Source of the DNA: a virus
DNA length: 64,000 nucleotides
Reading direction: 5' to 3' (one strand)
Virus record (IMG/VR): IMGVR_UViG_3300030451_004287
Coordinates: 95,660 to 159,659 of that record
Positions 9,318-17,632 of the stretch are shown piece by piece. Numbering within the stretch: position 1 is the first letter of the stretch; each line of letters starts with the position of its first letter. The position numbers and the translations under genes were made by a program. The notes beneath the pieces are model-generated. The model was not told the origin of the DNA. It was given only the letters and a program-made list of their open reading frames with translations, and did not search any database.

Positions 9318-9506
9318 ATGGTACAGTTTTATGTTATGCCTGAAGGCGATCCGTTTACCTTTAATGGTAAAAGATACAAGAAGATAAAAGAGGAAAGAGT
9401 TAGTTGTTGTAAAATTAAACATAATGCTTTAGACATTGATACTAATGAAAAGATAGCTATACAGCCTAAACAAGAAGTTACACCGGTGAGAAGTCATGAC
9501 GAATAA
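9318..9506 (+). CDS. Small conserved-looking phage protein
   Basis: 62 residues, predicted mostly beta: FTFNGKRYKKIKEERVSCCKI then a DTNEKIAI strand. It has the look of the small SH3-like or beta-barrel proteins common in phage replication operons. It lies between the polymerase half and the exonuclease, 3 bases after one and overlapping the other by 11. That placement makes it a candidate accessory factor of the polymerase, but the function is unknown. Confidence 0.65.
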   Translation: MVQFYVMPEGDPFTFNGKRYKKIKEERVSCCKIKHNALDIDTNEKIAIQPKQEVTPVRSHDE

Positions 9507-10206
9507 TAAAATTTGTGTTTTTGATTTTGAGACTGACGGTTCTGATCCAACAGAATGCAGTCCTGTTCAATTATCTTCAGTTATAGTAGATCCTATTAAG
9601 TTAGAAATAGTAAAAGATTCAGAATTTAATATTTACTTAAAGCCAGAAAAGCTATGCAAGGCTAAGGCTGTATCTATAAATAATCACCCGTATATGGATT
9701 CTGATATATTAGAATGGCACGGTAAGGTAAAAGGTGTAGATAAAGCCGAAATATTGGAGAGTTGGCTAACCTACCCGGATGCAAAACATTCTTGGAAACA
9801 ATTTATGGAGTATCTAGAGTCTTACCATCTGTTTAGAAGCGGCGGTAAAAAGACAAAGTTTTCTGCGCCTATAGCTTCAGGTTATAATATAATTAGTTTT
9901 GATATGAAGATTGTAGATCGCTTTGCCAAAAAATACGGAGGGTACGATAAAAAAGAAAAAGGTAATTCTATATTTCATCCTAGAGACAAAATTGATATCA
10001 TGAGTCTTGTATATATTTGGTTTAGATATATACCAGAAATTAAATCAATATCATTGGATAATATTAGAAACTATTTAGGTATTGACGCAACTAATGCTCA
10101 CGATGCCGTTAAAGATGTAACTGACTGTGCAGAAATACTTATCAGATTTTTGAAACTTCATAAAAATTTTGTTAGTAAGATAAAGTTTAAAGACTCATTT
10201 AAATGA
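9496..10206 (+). CDS. DnaQ-like 3'-5' exonuclease (DEDDh)
   Basis: 236 residues with the DEDD exonuclease motifs in order: ExoI VFDFETDG (D10, E12), ExoII in SGYNIISFDMKIVDRF (Asp), and ExoIII AHDAVKDVTD with the His and Asp of the DEDDh type. The fold is that of the epsilon proofreading subunit. It lies between the two halves of the polymerase gene and overlaps the second half by 4 bases, which strongly suggests it proofreads for this polymerase. In PolC the exonuclease is built into the chain; here it is a separate gene in the gap. Confidence 0.88.
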   Translation: MTNNKICVFDFETDGSDPTECSPVQLSSVIVDPIKLEIVKDSEFNIYLKPEKLCKAKAVSINNHPYMDSDILEWHGKVKGVDKAEILESWLTYPDAKHSWKQFMEYLESYHLFRSGGKKTKFSAPIASGYNIISFDMKIVDRFAKKYGGYDKKEKGNSIFHPRDKIDIMSLVYIWFRYIPEIKSISLDNIRNYLGIDATNAHDAVKDVTDCAEILIRFLKLHKNFVSKIKFKDSFK

Positions 10207-11795
10207 AAAAAATAAAATTTAAATCTTGTGGTTGTGTTTTCCCATCTCACAACAATCATATAGAATATAACATTGACATATCAAATCTAGATTTAGAATG
10301 TAAATCTACATGGGATATCATAGGTAGTGGTAATACTAAAGGATGTTTCCAGCTAGAGTCTAGATTAGGGCAAATGATGTCCAAAAAACTCAAGCCAGAA
10401 AACATAGAACAGTTAGCAGCTTTAATTAGTATTATGCGTCCCGGCTGTTTGGAGGCGTACAGAGATGGTAAAAGCGTTAGTGATCACTACATAGACAAAA
10501 AAAATGGTATTGAATCTATAGATTATTTTCACCCATCTCTAGAACCTGTATTAAAAACAACCTATGGAGAAATGATTTATCAAGAACAGGCGATGGAAAT
10601 AGCAAAAGTTATTGCTGGTTTTGGATTAGAAGAAGCGGATGTTCTTAGAAAAGCTATTGGTAAGAAAAAAGTAGATCTTATGAATAGCGTTAAAAAATCT
10701 TTTATACTAGGAGCACAAAAAACTAATGTAGTTTCTAAAGAAATCGCTGAAGAAATATTTGGATGGATCGAAAAAAGTCAAAGATATAGTTTTAATAAAT
10801 CTCATGCTATTAGTTATGCCTTGAATGCATACTTATCAGCATACTCTAAAGCACATTTTCCTGCTCATTTTTTTGCGTCTTATTTAAAGTTTGCGCAAGA
10901 CAAGATTGATCCAATGAAAGAGATTTATGAACTTATAAATAATTGCAGAGAAATGGATATTGATGTATACAAACCAGATTTTAGAAAGCTCTCAAGATCT
11001 TTTACTATAGATGATGATAAGAATATATATTTCGGTTTAACAAATATTAAAGGTGTTGGAGAATCAGTATGTAACAAAATAGAAATTTTAGTGAAAGATA
11101 TGGACTTGGAAAATATGTCATATCTAGAAACACTATTTAAAATTTTAGATAAAATCAATCAAACCGCTAGTAAAGCTATGATTAGTGTGGGTTGTTTTGA
11201 TTATTTAAATGTTGGTAGAAGAGAGATGTTATTTCATTTTAGTCTTATAAATGATCTGACAAAAAAAGAAAAAGATACTATATCAGCAAATCTTGAGTCA
11301 TTAGCTTCTTTAGAAGATTGTTTACATTTCCTTGACGATAAAGTAAACATAAGAAGAAAACAAAAAGTATTAGCTGTATTACATACTCTTAAAAATCCTC
11401 CATATAAACTTGAAGACAGTTGTCTGTGGATAGCAGATCAAGAAAATCAACTACTGGGCATAAGTATTACATGCTCAAAAATAGATGAATACAGTTTAGA
11501 AAATGTTAACTCAACATGTAGAGATTTAAATAATGATAAATGTATTTATAAGAATATTATTCTAGGAATAGAAATTAAAGAAGTTAATGTAATTAAAACA
11601 AAACGCGGAGCAAATCCGGGTCAAGAAATGTGTTTTGCTAAAGTGTCAGATAATACTGGAGGCGTAGATATTGTTGTATTTCCAGAACAATACGCTAAAT
11701 ATAAAGACGTACTACAAACTGACACAACAGCTATCCTAAGCCTAGAAAAATCTAAAAATGACAGTCTTATAGTTAAAAAAATTTGGCAGTTATAA
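10203..11795 (+). CDS. dnaE: DNA polymerase III alpha subunit, C-terminal half (fingers + HhH + OB)
   Basis: 530 residues that continue DnaE exactly where the first half stops. After a short lead (residues 1-22, with SCGC) it enters the fingers: GCFQLESRLG (47-56), ALISIMRPG (73-81), YQEQAM (126-131), then FNKSHAISYALNAYLSAYSK (197-216). A helix-hairpin-helix follows (GLTNIKGVGESV, about 278-289). An OB-fold-like segment is near the C terminus (FAKVSDNTGGVDIVVFPEQ). It has no catalytic aspartate of its own, so it needs the product of 7458-9314. The start overlaps the exonuclease stop (ATGA). Confidence 0.92.
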   Translation: MKKIKFKSCGCVFPSHNNHIEYNIDISNLDLECKSTWDIIGSGNTKGCFQLESRLGQMMSKKLKPENIEQLAALISIMRPGCLEAYRDGKSVSDHYIDKKNGIESIDYFHPSLEPVLKTTYGEMIYQEQAMEIAKVIAGFGLEEADVLRKAIGKKKVDLMNSVKKSFILGAQKTNVVSKEIAEEIFGWIEKSQRYSFNKSHAISYALNAYLSAYSKAHFPAHFFASYLKFAQDKIDPMKEIYELINNCREMDIDVYKPDFRKLSRSFTIDDDKNIYFGLTNIKGVGESVCNKIEILVKDMDLENMSYLETLFKILDKINQTASKAMISVGCFDYLNVGRREMLFHFSLINDLTKKEKDTISANLESLASLEDCLHFLDDKVNIRRKQKVLAVLHTLKNPPYKLEDSCLWIADQENQLLGISITCSKIDEYSLENVNSTCRDLNNDKCIYKNIILGIEIKEVNVIKTKRGANPGQEMCFAKVSDNTGGVDIVVFPEQYAKYKDVLQTDTTAILSLEKSKNDSLIVKKIWQL

Positions 11796-11796
11796 C

Positions 11797-11824
11797 TTGA
11801 CATATTGATAGCTAATTGTACTAT
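11797..11824 (+). promoter_or_regulatory. Sigma70-like promoter of the ssb operon
   Basis: TTGACA at 11797-11802, a 16-base spacer and TACTAT at 11819-11824, directly after the polymerase stop and 47 bases before ssb. The -35 is a perfect match and the -10 matches four of six positions, with TG directly before it. A strong AAAGGAG ribosome site (11859-11865) follows 5 bases before the ssb ATG. This is the only clear internal promoter in the plus-strand replication block. Confidence 0.65.
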
Positions 11825-11870
11825 AGAAGGTATTGAAAACTATTCGTTTTGAACTTTAAAAGGAGATGAT

Positions 11871-12245
11871 ATGAATCTTATTGTATTAAAGGGTAATCTT
11901 GCTCGTGATCCAGACCTGCGATCAATCACCACAGGTAACAGGGATACTTCTGTTGTAAATTTTACGGTAGCTGTTTCTAGGGAATATAGGAAATCAGACG
12001 GTACTACTGATAAGAATACAACATTTGTAAATTGCGAAGCATGGGACAGTGGAGCAGAGGCTATTGCATCTACTTTTAAAAAGGGCGATCTAGTTATGCT
12101 AGAAGGTTCTTTGCGTAATGATAACTGGGAAAAAGATGGTGTTAAGCATTCATCTATGAAAGTTCGTGTCAGCAATTTTGGTAAAATTCAAAAAACTAAA
12201 AAGTCTTCCGCAAAGACAGAAGATGAAGCTGTAACAGCATTCTAG
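11871..12245 (+). CDS. ssb: Single-stranded DNA-binding protein
   Basis: 124 residues with the SSB OB-fold pattern: MNLIVLKGNLARDPDLR at the N terminus, VVNFTVAVSREYR, a DKNTTFVNCEAW strand and GDLVMLEGSLRND. The C terminus is short (DEAVTAF) with an acidic stretch and a final Phe, reminiscent of but shorter than the cellular partner-binding tip. It coats single-stranded DNA at the fork. It has its own promoter and the strongest ribosome site of the plus-strand block, consistent with high expression. Confidence 0.93.
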   Translation: MNLIVLKGNLARDPDLRSITTGNRDTSVVNFTVAVSREYRKSDGTTDKNTTFVNCEAWDSGAEAIASTFKKGDLVMLEGSLRNDNWEKDGVKHSSMKVRVSNFGKIQKTKKSSAKTEDEAVTAF

Positions 12246-12253
12246 GATTTTAT

Positions 12254-13879
12254 ATGAAAAAAAGAATTATGATGCTAACCGAATCTGGGCATATTATGTC
12301 TGGATTCGGTAATTATACTAGAAATGTTCTTTCTAGATTACACAATACAGGGAAGTATGAAATAGCAGAACTGTCTTGTTATAGAGATAAAAACGTCCCT
12401 AAAACAGAGGCATGGAAGGTATACCCTAATGTTCCAACAGGTGAAGAATCTGAAAAAAAATATAGAGGTATTACATCATCAGTTTTTGGTGCTTGGGGTT
12501 TTGAAACCGCCTGTTTAGATTTTAAACCAGATATTGTATTTGATATTAGAGATTACTGGATGCTAAACTTTCCAGAGTATTCTCCGTTTAGGCCATTTTT
12601 CCATTGGGTATTAGCACCAACCATCGACTCTGCACCACAAAGAAAAGAATGGTTACAAACATATTCTAACGCTGATTTAGTTTCTGGTCATACTCAATGG
12701 GGTATTGATTACCTAAAACAATTTTCAAATATAAATACAACATTTCCAGTTAATGATTCTGTAGATGTAAATAATTTTAAGCCTGTGTCTATAGATAAAA
12801 AAGCTCACAAAGCTAATCATTTTTTAGATCCTAATGATTTTATTGTTGGTAGTGTTATGCGTAATCAAAAACGCAAATTAATTCCTAATCTTATTAAAGT
12901 TATTAAACAACTCAATAAGAAATATCCAAGAATTAAATTACATTTACACACTAGTTATCCAGACAACGCTGGATGGCCAATACCTGAACTAATGTTAGAG
13001 CATGATGCTGCCGATATAGTTTACTTTACTTACAAGTGTGCTCACTGTGGAAAATATTCTGTAATGAGTTTCAAGGAAGGACTTGCTATATGTCCACATT
13101 GTAAAAATCAATCAGCTAATATATGTAATGTATCTCAAGGTTTAAATGATAGTGAATTATGTTCAGTATATAATTTATTTGATACATATGTTCAGTATGC
13201 TATATGTGAAGGTTTTGGTATACCTCCTGTAGAAGCAGCAGCGTGTGGCTTGTCTTTGATTACTGTAGATCATGGTGCTATGCGAGAAATTGGAGATAAT
13301 CTTAACGGAAGAATTGTTAAGTTAGCATCAACATTTAGAGAATTAGAAACTAACGCTGAAAGAGTCAGTCCAGACGATGAAGATTTATATAATCAAATAG
13401 AACAGGAATATTTAAAACAAGAACAACAAAGTTGGCTACAGTCTTTAAAGTCTATAGAAGAAAACAGAAACACTCTGTTAGAAAACTACAGCTGGGATAA
13501 AACCGCTAAAGATTATGAAAAAATGTTTGATAACATTGAATTAACTGGATTGCAAGGCAAATGGGATTCTCCACCTCAACCAATTAGTGAGGATACCAAC
13601 GTAGACACACAAAATGTTCGAAGTAATAGGGAACTAATTGATAAAGTAGTTTGCGAAATTATTAAATCTCCATATTTATTACGAACTGCTATGGTACAAA
13701 CGGCAATTAGAAATTTAGATGCAGGATTTGTAAACGATGGCGGAACCATTAAACCTTATACCATGAAAGAAGCTAGTGGGTTTTTGGATCAATTATATAA
13801 CTCTAAAAAAACATGGGATGCTATTCGTACAGGCTCTATGGAATTACCTGATCAGTTTAAAGAAATTATAGAATACTAA
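12254..13879 (+). CDS. GT4-family glycosyltransferase with inserted zinc ribbon
   Basis: 541 residues in the GT-B fold. The N terminus (MMLTESGHIMSGFGNYTR) is the acceptor-side Rossmann start. The C-terminal domain has the EX7E donor-sugar motif, EGFGIPPVEAA (about 318-328), and DHGAMREIG. A four-cysteine zinc ribbon (CAHC and CPHC about 20 residues apart, near residues 261-290) is inserted between the two domains, which is unusual. About 100 further residues follow the catalytic core. It should transfer a sugar from a nucleotide donor; the acceptor (DNA, virion protein or host glycan) is not shown. It is first in a glycan-type cluster 12254-16478. Confidence 0.8.
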   Translation: MKKRIMMLTESGHIMSGFGNYTRNVLSRLHNTGKYEIAELSCYRDKNVPKTEAWKVYPNVPTGEESEKKYRGITSSVFGAWGFETACLDFKPDIVFDIRDYWMLNFPEYSPFRPFFHWVLAPTIDSAPQRKEWLQTYSNADLVSGHTQWGIDYLKQFSNINTTFPVNDSVDVNNFKPVSIDKKAHKANHFLDPNDFIVGSVMRNQKRKLIPNLIKVIKQLNKKYPRIKLHLHTSYPDNAGWPIPELMLEHDAADIVYFTYKCAHCGKYSVMSFKEGLAICPHCKNQSANICNVSQGLNDSELCSVYNLFDTYVQYAICEGFGIPPVEAAACGLSLITVDHGAMREIGDNLNGRIVKLASTFRELETNAERVSPDDEDLYNQIEQEYLKQEQQSWLQSLKSIEENRNTLLENYSWDKTAKDYEKMFDNIELTGLQGKWDSPPQPISEDTNVDTQNVRSNRELIDKVVCEIIKSPYLLRTAMVQTAIRNLDAGFVNDGGTIKPYTMKEASGFLDQLYNSKKTWDAIRTGSMELPDQFKEIIEY

Positions 13880-13884
13880 ACTAA

Positions 13885-14943
13885 ATGAATGCTCTTTATT
13901 TGGGTCATTATAGGGAAGACACGGATGCAGGTAGTTCTTCTCGTAGATTTATACATGGTTTACTAAAAAAGGGCATCAATGTTGCTGTAAGACCATTGTA
14001 TCATTTTCGCAACAAAACGTTTAGACTAACAGATCAAGAAATTCTTAAAGTAGAAAATGCTGAATATAGCAATTATGATTGTGTGTTTCAGCACACGGTT
14101 CCTATAAACTTCTGTTATAATAAAAATTTGGGACAAAATATAGGAGTATTAGATCTACAAACTTTTAATACTCAATATGGATCTACGATAGATCACATAA
14201 GCTTAATGGATAAGATTTACATTAGATCTTCTTATGGTATTAAAGATTTAAAAAAACATATAAAAAATACATCTATAGATATAGTACCAGAGCCTTTTGA
14301 TAAAATAGATAATACTTATGTTAAAAATGATGATGAGTATAGATTTTACGCTAGAGGTAGCACAGATAATCGCTATAACTTATTTAAGATTGTAGTAGCG
14401 TTTTTGTCTGAGTTTGCTAACGAAAATATACCTCAATTAATTTTATACATGAATGAGGACGAATCTAAAATAACTAGCATGTTAAATAAAGCATATAAAA
14501 AATTAAATGTAAAAGCTAACACTTCTGAAAAAATTGTTGTTGTAAATAACAAATATAATGAAGAAGAAGAAAACAACATTATTAAAAATATACATTGCGC
14601 AATTAATATAGATAAAGCAGATAGTTCAGCTGTGTTTACTATTAGAAATTTACTTTATAAAAATATTGTTATTACACAAAAAAACTCTGCCTCTTGTTAC
14701 TATGTCAATGATAATAATGGTATACTTGCAGAAAGTTATCCAACTAATATAGATGATATGGAAAATTGTTATGATAATAGTATACAGTCTATATATGAAA
14801 AATGGTACGACACAGATATCAATTCTCTAAAAGCATGTATGAGAAACGCTTATTGTTTATCTGAAAATGAAACACAAAGTAAAAAAATTAATATTGATAC
14901 AAGTCTATTTTCCTATAACAAATTTTGTGAAACTATATTATGA
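13885..14943 (+). CDS. Glycosyltransferase-like protein (GT-B type)
   Basis: 352 residues. The start MNALYLGHYREDTDAGSSSRR is a GT-B Rossmann strand followed by a glycine/serine-rich acceptor loop. The C-terminal half has the character of the nucleotide-sugar domain (IKNIHCAINIDKADSSAVFTIRNLL) but the EX7E motif is not clear, so the enzyme may be divergent or inactive. It follows the first glycosyltransferase by 5 bases and overlaps the next gene by 4. The sequence is very AT-rich, with many N and K codons. Confidence 0.55.
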   Translation: MNALYLGHYREDTDAGSSSRRFIHGLLKKGINVAVRPLYHFRNKTFRLTDQEILKVENAEYSNYDCVFQHTVPINFCYNKNLGQNIGVLDLQTFNTQYGSTIDHISLMDKIYIRSSYGIKDLKKHIKNTSIDIVPEPFDKIDNTYVKNDDEYRFYARGSTDNRYNLFKIVVAFLSEFANENIPQLILYMNEDESKITSMLNKAYKKLNVKANTSEKIVVVNNKYNEEEENNIIKNIHCAINIDKADSSAVFTIRNLLYKNIVITQKNSASCYYVNDNNGILAESYPTNIDDMENCYDNSIQSIYEKWYDTDINSLKACMRNAYCLSENETQSKKINIDTSLFSYNKFCETIL

Positions 14944-15386
14944 TTGATAGCCTAATAAAAAAAGAACTAAATGAAATTAATATTGTATGGATACCATCAA
15001 ACAATAAAAATTTTGAAAATCTGTTTGATAGTTTAGGTTTTAATTATTTCCATTTGACAGATTTCTTTTTAGGTCTATGCTCTCCAAATTTAGTTATCAC
15101 TAATAATAGATTTAGTAAATTTGATACAGCTATTAATTTATGCTTAACTCATCATTGTAATTTAATTATAATTGACCACGACGAAAAACCAGATATAATA
15201 TCTACTGACAAAATCATATCCAAAATGAAGTTAGTTCCTAACGTACTTCAAATAGCTGCGACTCCAAATGTATATCACTCTTGGGGTAACATACACGATA
15301 TTGTGCTAGATACAGGTATTATACAAGAAGATTTTAGTAAAATATTAACATCGTTTTATAAGAAAATATTTAAAGTACATGAATAA
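14940..15386 (+). CDS. Hypothetical protein in glycan cluster
   Basis: 148 residues, alternating strands and helices with two hydrophobic strands (NLVITNN, NLIIIDHDE) that look Rossmann-like. It could be half of a GT-B domain or an accessory protein to the neighbouring glycosyltransferases. No catalytic motif is identifiable. It overlaps genes on both sides (4 and 8 bases). Confidence 0.6.
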   Translation: MIDSLIKKELNEINIVWIPSNNKNFENLFDSLGFNYFHLTDFFLGLCSPNLVITNNRFSKFDTAINLCLTHHCNLIIIDHDEKPDIISTDKIISKMKLVPNVLQIAATPNVYHSWGNIHDIVLDTGIIQEDFSKILTSFYKKIFKVHE

Positions 15387-15795
15387 AATACATTTACATA
15401 ATACAGAAAATCCTATTGATATACCTAAATATCACTCTTTGAACTTTGATCAAATGATTAAATTAGAAGATAATTCTGTTGAGTCTGTGTTTATGTTAGA
15501 TATTCTAGATTATCATAATAAAACGCAAGCGTCTACAATACTAGAAACTATACACAATAAATTAATTAAAGATGGGGAACTGATCGTTCAATCGCCTGAT
15601 TTAAAACAATTAATTATTTGTATGAATTTTAATAAAATTGATTTTAATCAAGGTAAAGCTGTACTATATGATCAACGGGTTACTATGCACCAAATGGAAG
15701 ACTTAATAAATAAAGTATGTGAACATAATTTTAAATGTAAAGTAAAAAAATATATTAACACATTTGAGTGTTTTTTAGAATTTAATAAAATATGA
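15379..15795 (+). CDS. Methyltransferase-like fragment lacking the SAM-binding motif
   Basis: 138 residues matching only the second part of a class I (type 11) methyltransferase: IKLEDNSVESVFMLDILDY is the usual DNSFDxV strand, and LIKDGELIVQSPD is the usual LKPGGxLxIxxPN strand. The preceding glycine-rich motif I that binds SAM is absent, and no upstream frame supplies it. It is either a degenerate remnant or a non-catalytic partner. It sits within the glycan cluster, overlapping the next gene by 4 bases. Confidence 0.5.
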   Translation: MNKIHLHNTENPIDIPKYHSLNFDQMIKLEDNSVESVFMLDILDYHNKTQASTILETIHNKLIKDGELIVQSPDLKQLIICMNFNKIDFNQGKAVLYDQRVTMHQMEDLINKVCEHNFKCKVKKYINTFECFLEFNKI

Positions 15796-16478
15796 AAAAC
15801 TTATCAGTACTTATACTATGCACTAATACAGCTAAAGGAACTAAATCCTTGGGTAGTATAGGCTTGTTAAAACTAAACAATAAAAAGAATATAATAGATT
15901 ATCACATTAATAACATTAAACTTTGCTGGCCTGACTGTAATATTTCTATTATTGCTAGACATGATGACATTAAATTAAACAAATATATTACCAACGAAAA
16001 ACCAGATATTAATTATATCGATTATGAATTAGATAAAATGTCAAACGAGTGCGAGAGTTTACTAAGAGGAATTAACTCCGATAATGTTAATGATAATTTT
16101 TTAATCATTGATATTAATTGTCTTTTAGATAAAAACATATTTAAAAAGTTTTCAACATATGACATGTCTAAATCATTTATTATTCACAATAGGGATATTT
16201 CGTATGAGTCAAAATTAGGATGTATCCATGATTACAAATCTGATAAGATACAGAATATCTTTTTCGATTTACCTGTAAAAATTTTAAAATACTATTATAT
16301 ATGTAATGATCAATTACTAGAAATTTTAAAATCTAAGCCTACTAGATCTAAATTTTTGTTCGAAATTTTGAATCACACAAATAATGATATAAATATGTAT
16401 AATATAAAAACAAAAAAATGTATTAATATAAATTCTATTAAAGATTATAAAATAGCTAAGGAGACTAATTTTGTATAA
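15792..16478 (+). CDS. Sugar nucleotidyltransferase-like protein
   Basis: 228 residues. The N terminus VLILCTNTAKGTKSLGSIGLL followed by IIDYHINNIK resembles the NTP-transferase (GT-A) start of glucose-1-phosphate thymidylyltransferase-type enzymes, where a Gly-rich loop is followed by KxLxxxxGK and a dimer helix. DNFLIIDINCLLD corresponds to the metal-binding D-x-D strand. It could make the activated sugar for the glycosyltransferases upstream. The consensus is loose, so activity is uncertain. Confidence 0.5.
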   Translation: MKNLSVLILCTNTAKGTKSLGSIGLLKLNNKKNIIDYHINNIKLCWPDCNISIIARHDDIKLNKYITNEKPDINYIDYELDKMSNECESLLRGINSDNVNDNFLIIDINCLLDKNIFKKFSTYDMSKSFIIHNRDISYESKLGCIHDYKSDKIQNIFFDLPVKILKYYYICNDQLLEILKSKPTRSKFLFEILNHTNNDINMYNIKTKKCININSIKDYKIAKETNFV

Positions 16479-16848
16479 TATAAGTGTATTTTTACAAAGA
16501 ATAGCTGCAGAAAGCCATGTATTAAAAATAATGTCATTAACTAATCCTAAAAAGATCTACATAAAAGAGATGTTTTGTGATACAAACCAGATGGCTAATT
16601 ATCATAATCCATTTTTCCATTCTTGGATGTTGATGGCAGAAAATAAATTGTTACTATCTGATGCAAGTTGCTACAATATAGCAGCAATTTTTGATACTAA
16701 TAAATTTATTGCTATAGATGATCCTAAATTTAAACAAGATATGGATAATGTAGAGTTTGTAGATATCAATATATTTAATCAAGGTAACACCGAAGAAAAA
16801 CTGTTAGAAATCTTAGGACAAGATAAATATGCAAAATATAAAGTATGA
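16471..16848 (+). CDS. Hypothetical protein with TTG start
   Basis: 125 residues. The start is TTG 16471, preceded by AAGGAG at 16458-16463 with a 7-base spacer, and it overlaps the stop of the upstream gene by 8 bases. There is no ATG until about residue 21. No motif is recognised; several aromatic and His residues cluster in NYHNPFFHSWMLM. It is the last gene of the glycan-type cluster. Function unknown. Confidence 0.55.
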   Translation: MYNISVFLQRIAAESHVLKIMSLTNPKKIYIKEMFCDTNQMANYHNPFFHSWMLMAENKLLLSDASCYNIAAIFDTNKFIAIDDPKFKQDMDNVEFVDINIFNQGNTEEKLLEILGQDKYAKYKV

Positions 16849-17629
16849 TCAACTTTCTGATACTGAAAAATGTAATATTATTAAAAAACTTTATACAAAA
16901 GAAAAACTAAGCTTTGCTGGTATAGCAAAACAGCTTGGTACATATTCTAATAAAGTTAGAAGAGATGCTAATAAGTTTAATATTAAAATTAGAGATAGAA
17001 GCCAAGCGCAAAAAAATGCTTTACAAACGGGAGCAGTTAAACATCCAACACAAGGTAAAAATAGAAGCGAAGAAGAAAAACAAAAAATCAGCATGTCTCA
17101 ACATGAAAGCTGGAAAAATCAAGACGAGAATACTAAAAAACAAAGATCAAAAAAAGCAAAGTTAAGATGGCAGTCTATGTCAGAATCACAAAAAGAAAAT
17201 TTAAGAGTTGCTGCTCATCAAGCTATTAGAGAAACTAGCAAAACAGGGTCTAAGCTAGAAAAATTTTTACTAACTAAACTCATAGAAAAAGGCTACAAAC
17301 CTGAGTTTCACAAAGAACAAATTTTATCGAATACAAAATTACATATTGACCTCTTTATTGCAAAACTTAATACAGCTATAGAGATCGACGGTCCATCTCA
17401 TTACATTTCTGTTTGGGGAGAAGAGTCTTTAGCCAGAAACCAAAAATATGACCAAAAAAAGAATGGTTTAATTATTGGCAAAGGAATGAGACTAATTAGA
17501 ATCAAACAGTTAAATGACTATTCAAAAGCTAGGGCAGAAATAGTATTTTCTAAACTAGATAATTTATTACAACAAATTAAAACAAATTCGTTAGATTCAT
17601 CTCAAAAAATTTTATATATAGAGGATTAA
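16829..17629 (+). CDS. Homing-endonuclease-like protein (NUMOD-type motif + VSR-like nuclease)
   Basis: 266 residues with three parts. The first is an N-terminal helix-turn-helix (about 20-55, LSFAGIAKQLGTYSNKVRRD). The second is a basic middle with a NUMOD3-like tract (QGKNRSEEEKQKISMSQ, about 75-91). The third is a C-terminal VSR/DUF559 nuclease (about 148-235) with SKLEKFLLTKLIEKGY, HIDLFI, IEIDGPSHY and a final MRLIRIKQ strand. This arrangement is that of phage EDxHD-type homing endonucleases such as I-Bth0305I. No intron is visible nearby, so it appears free-standing. The gene lies between the glycan cluster and the annealing-type gene, a typical insertion point. Confidence 0.65.
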   Translation: MQNIKYDQLSDTEKCNIIKKLYTKEKLSFAGIAKQLGTYSNKVRRDANKFNIKIRDRSQAQKNALQTGAVKHPTQGKNRSEEEKQKISMSQHESWKNQDENTKKQRSKKAKLRWQSMSESQKENLRVAAHQAIRETSKTGSKLEKFLLTKLIEKGYKPEFHKEQILSNTKLHIDLFIAKLNTAIEIDGPSHYISVWGEESLARNQKYDQKKNGLIIGKGMRLIRIKQLNDYSKARAEIVFSKLDNLLQQIKTNSLDSSQKILYIED

Positions 17630-17632
17630 ATA

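Noticed and set aside
9315-10202. Group I intron between the polymerase halves
   Set aside because: The interval is filled by two overlapping coding genes with normal starts, and the second half has its own ATG in a 4-base overlap.
9300-10240. Split intein at the DnaE break, as in cyanobacteria
   Set aside because: The end of the first half has no Cys-led intein start and the beginning of the second has no C-terminal intein block with HN or AN before a Cys; two separate chains fit better.
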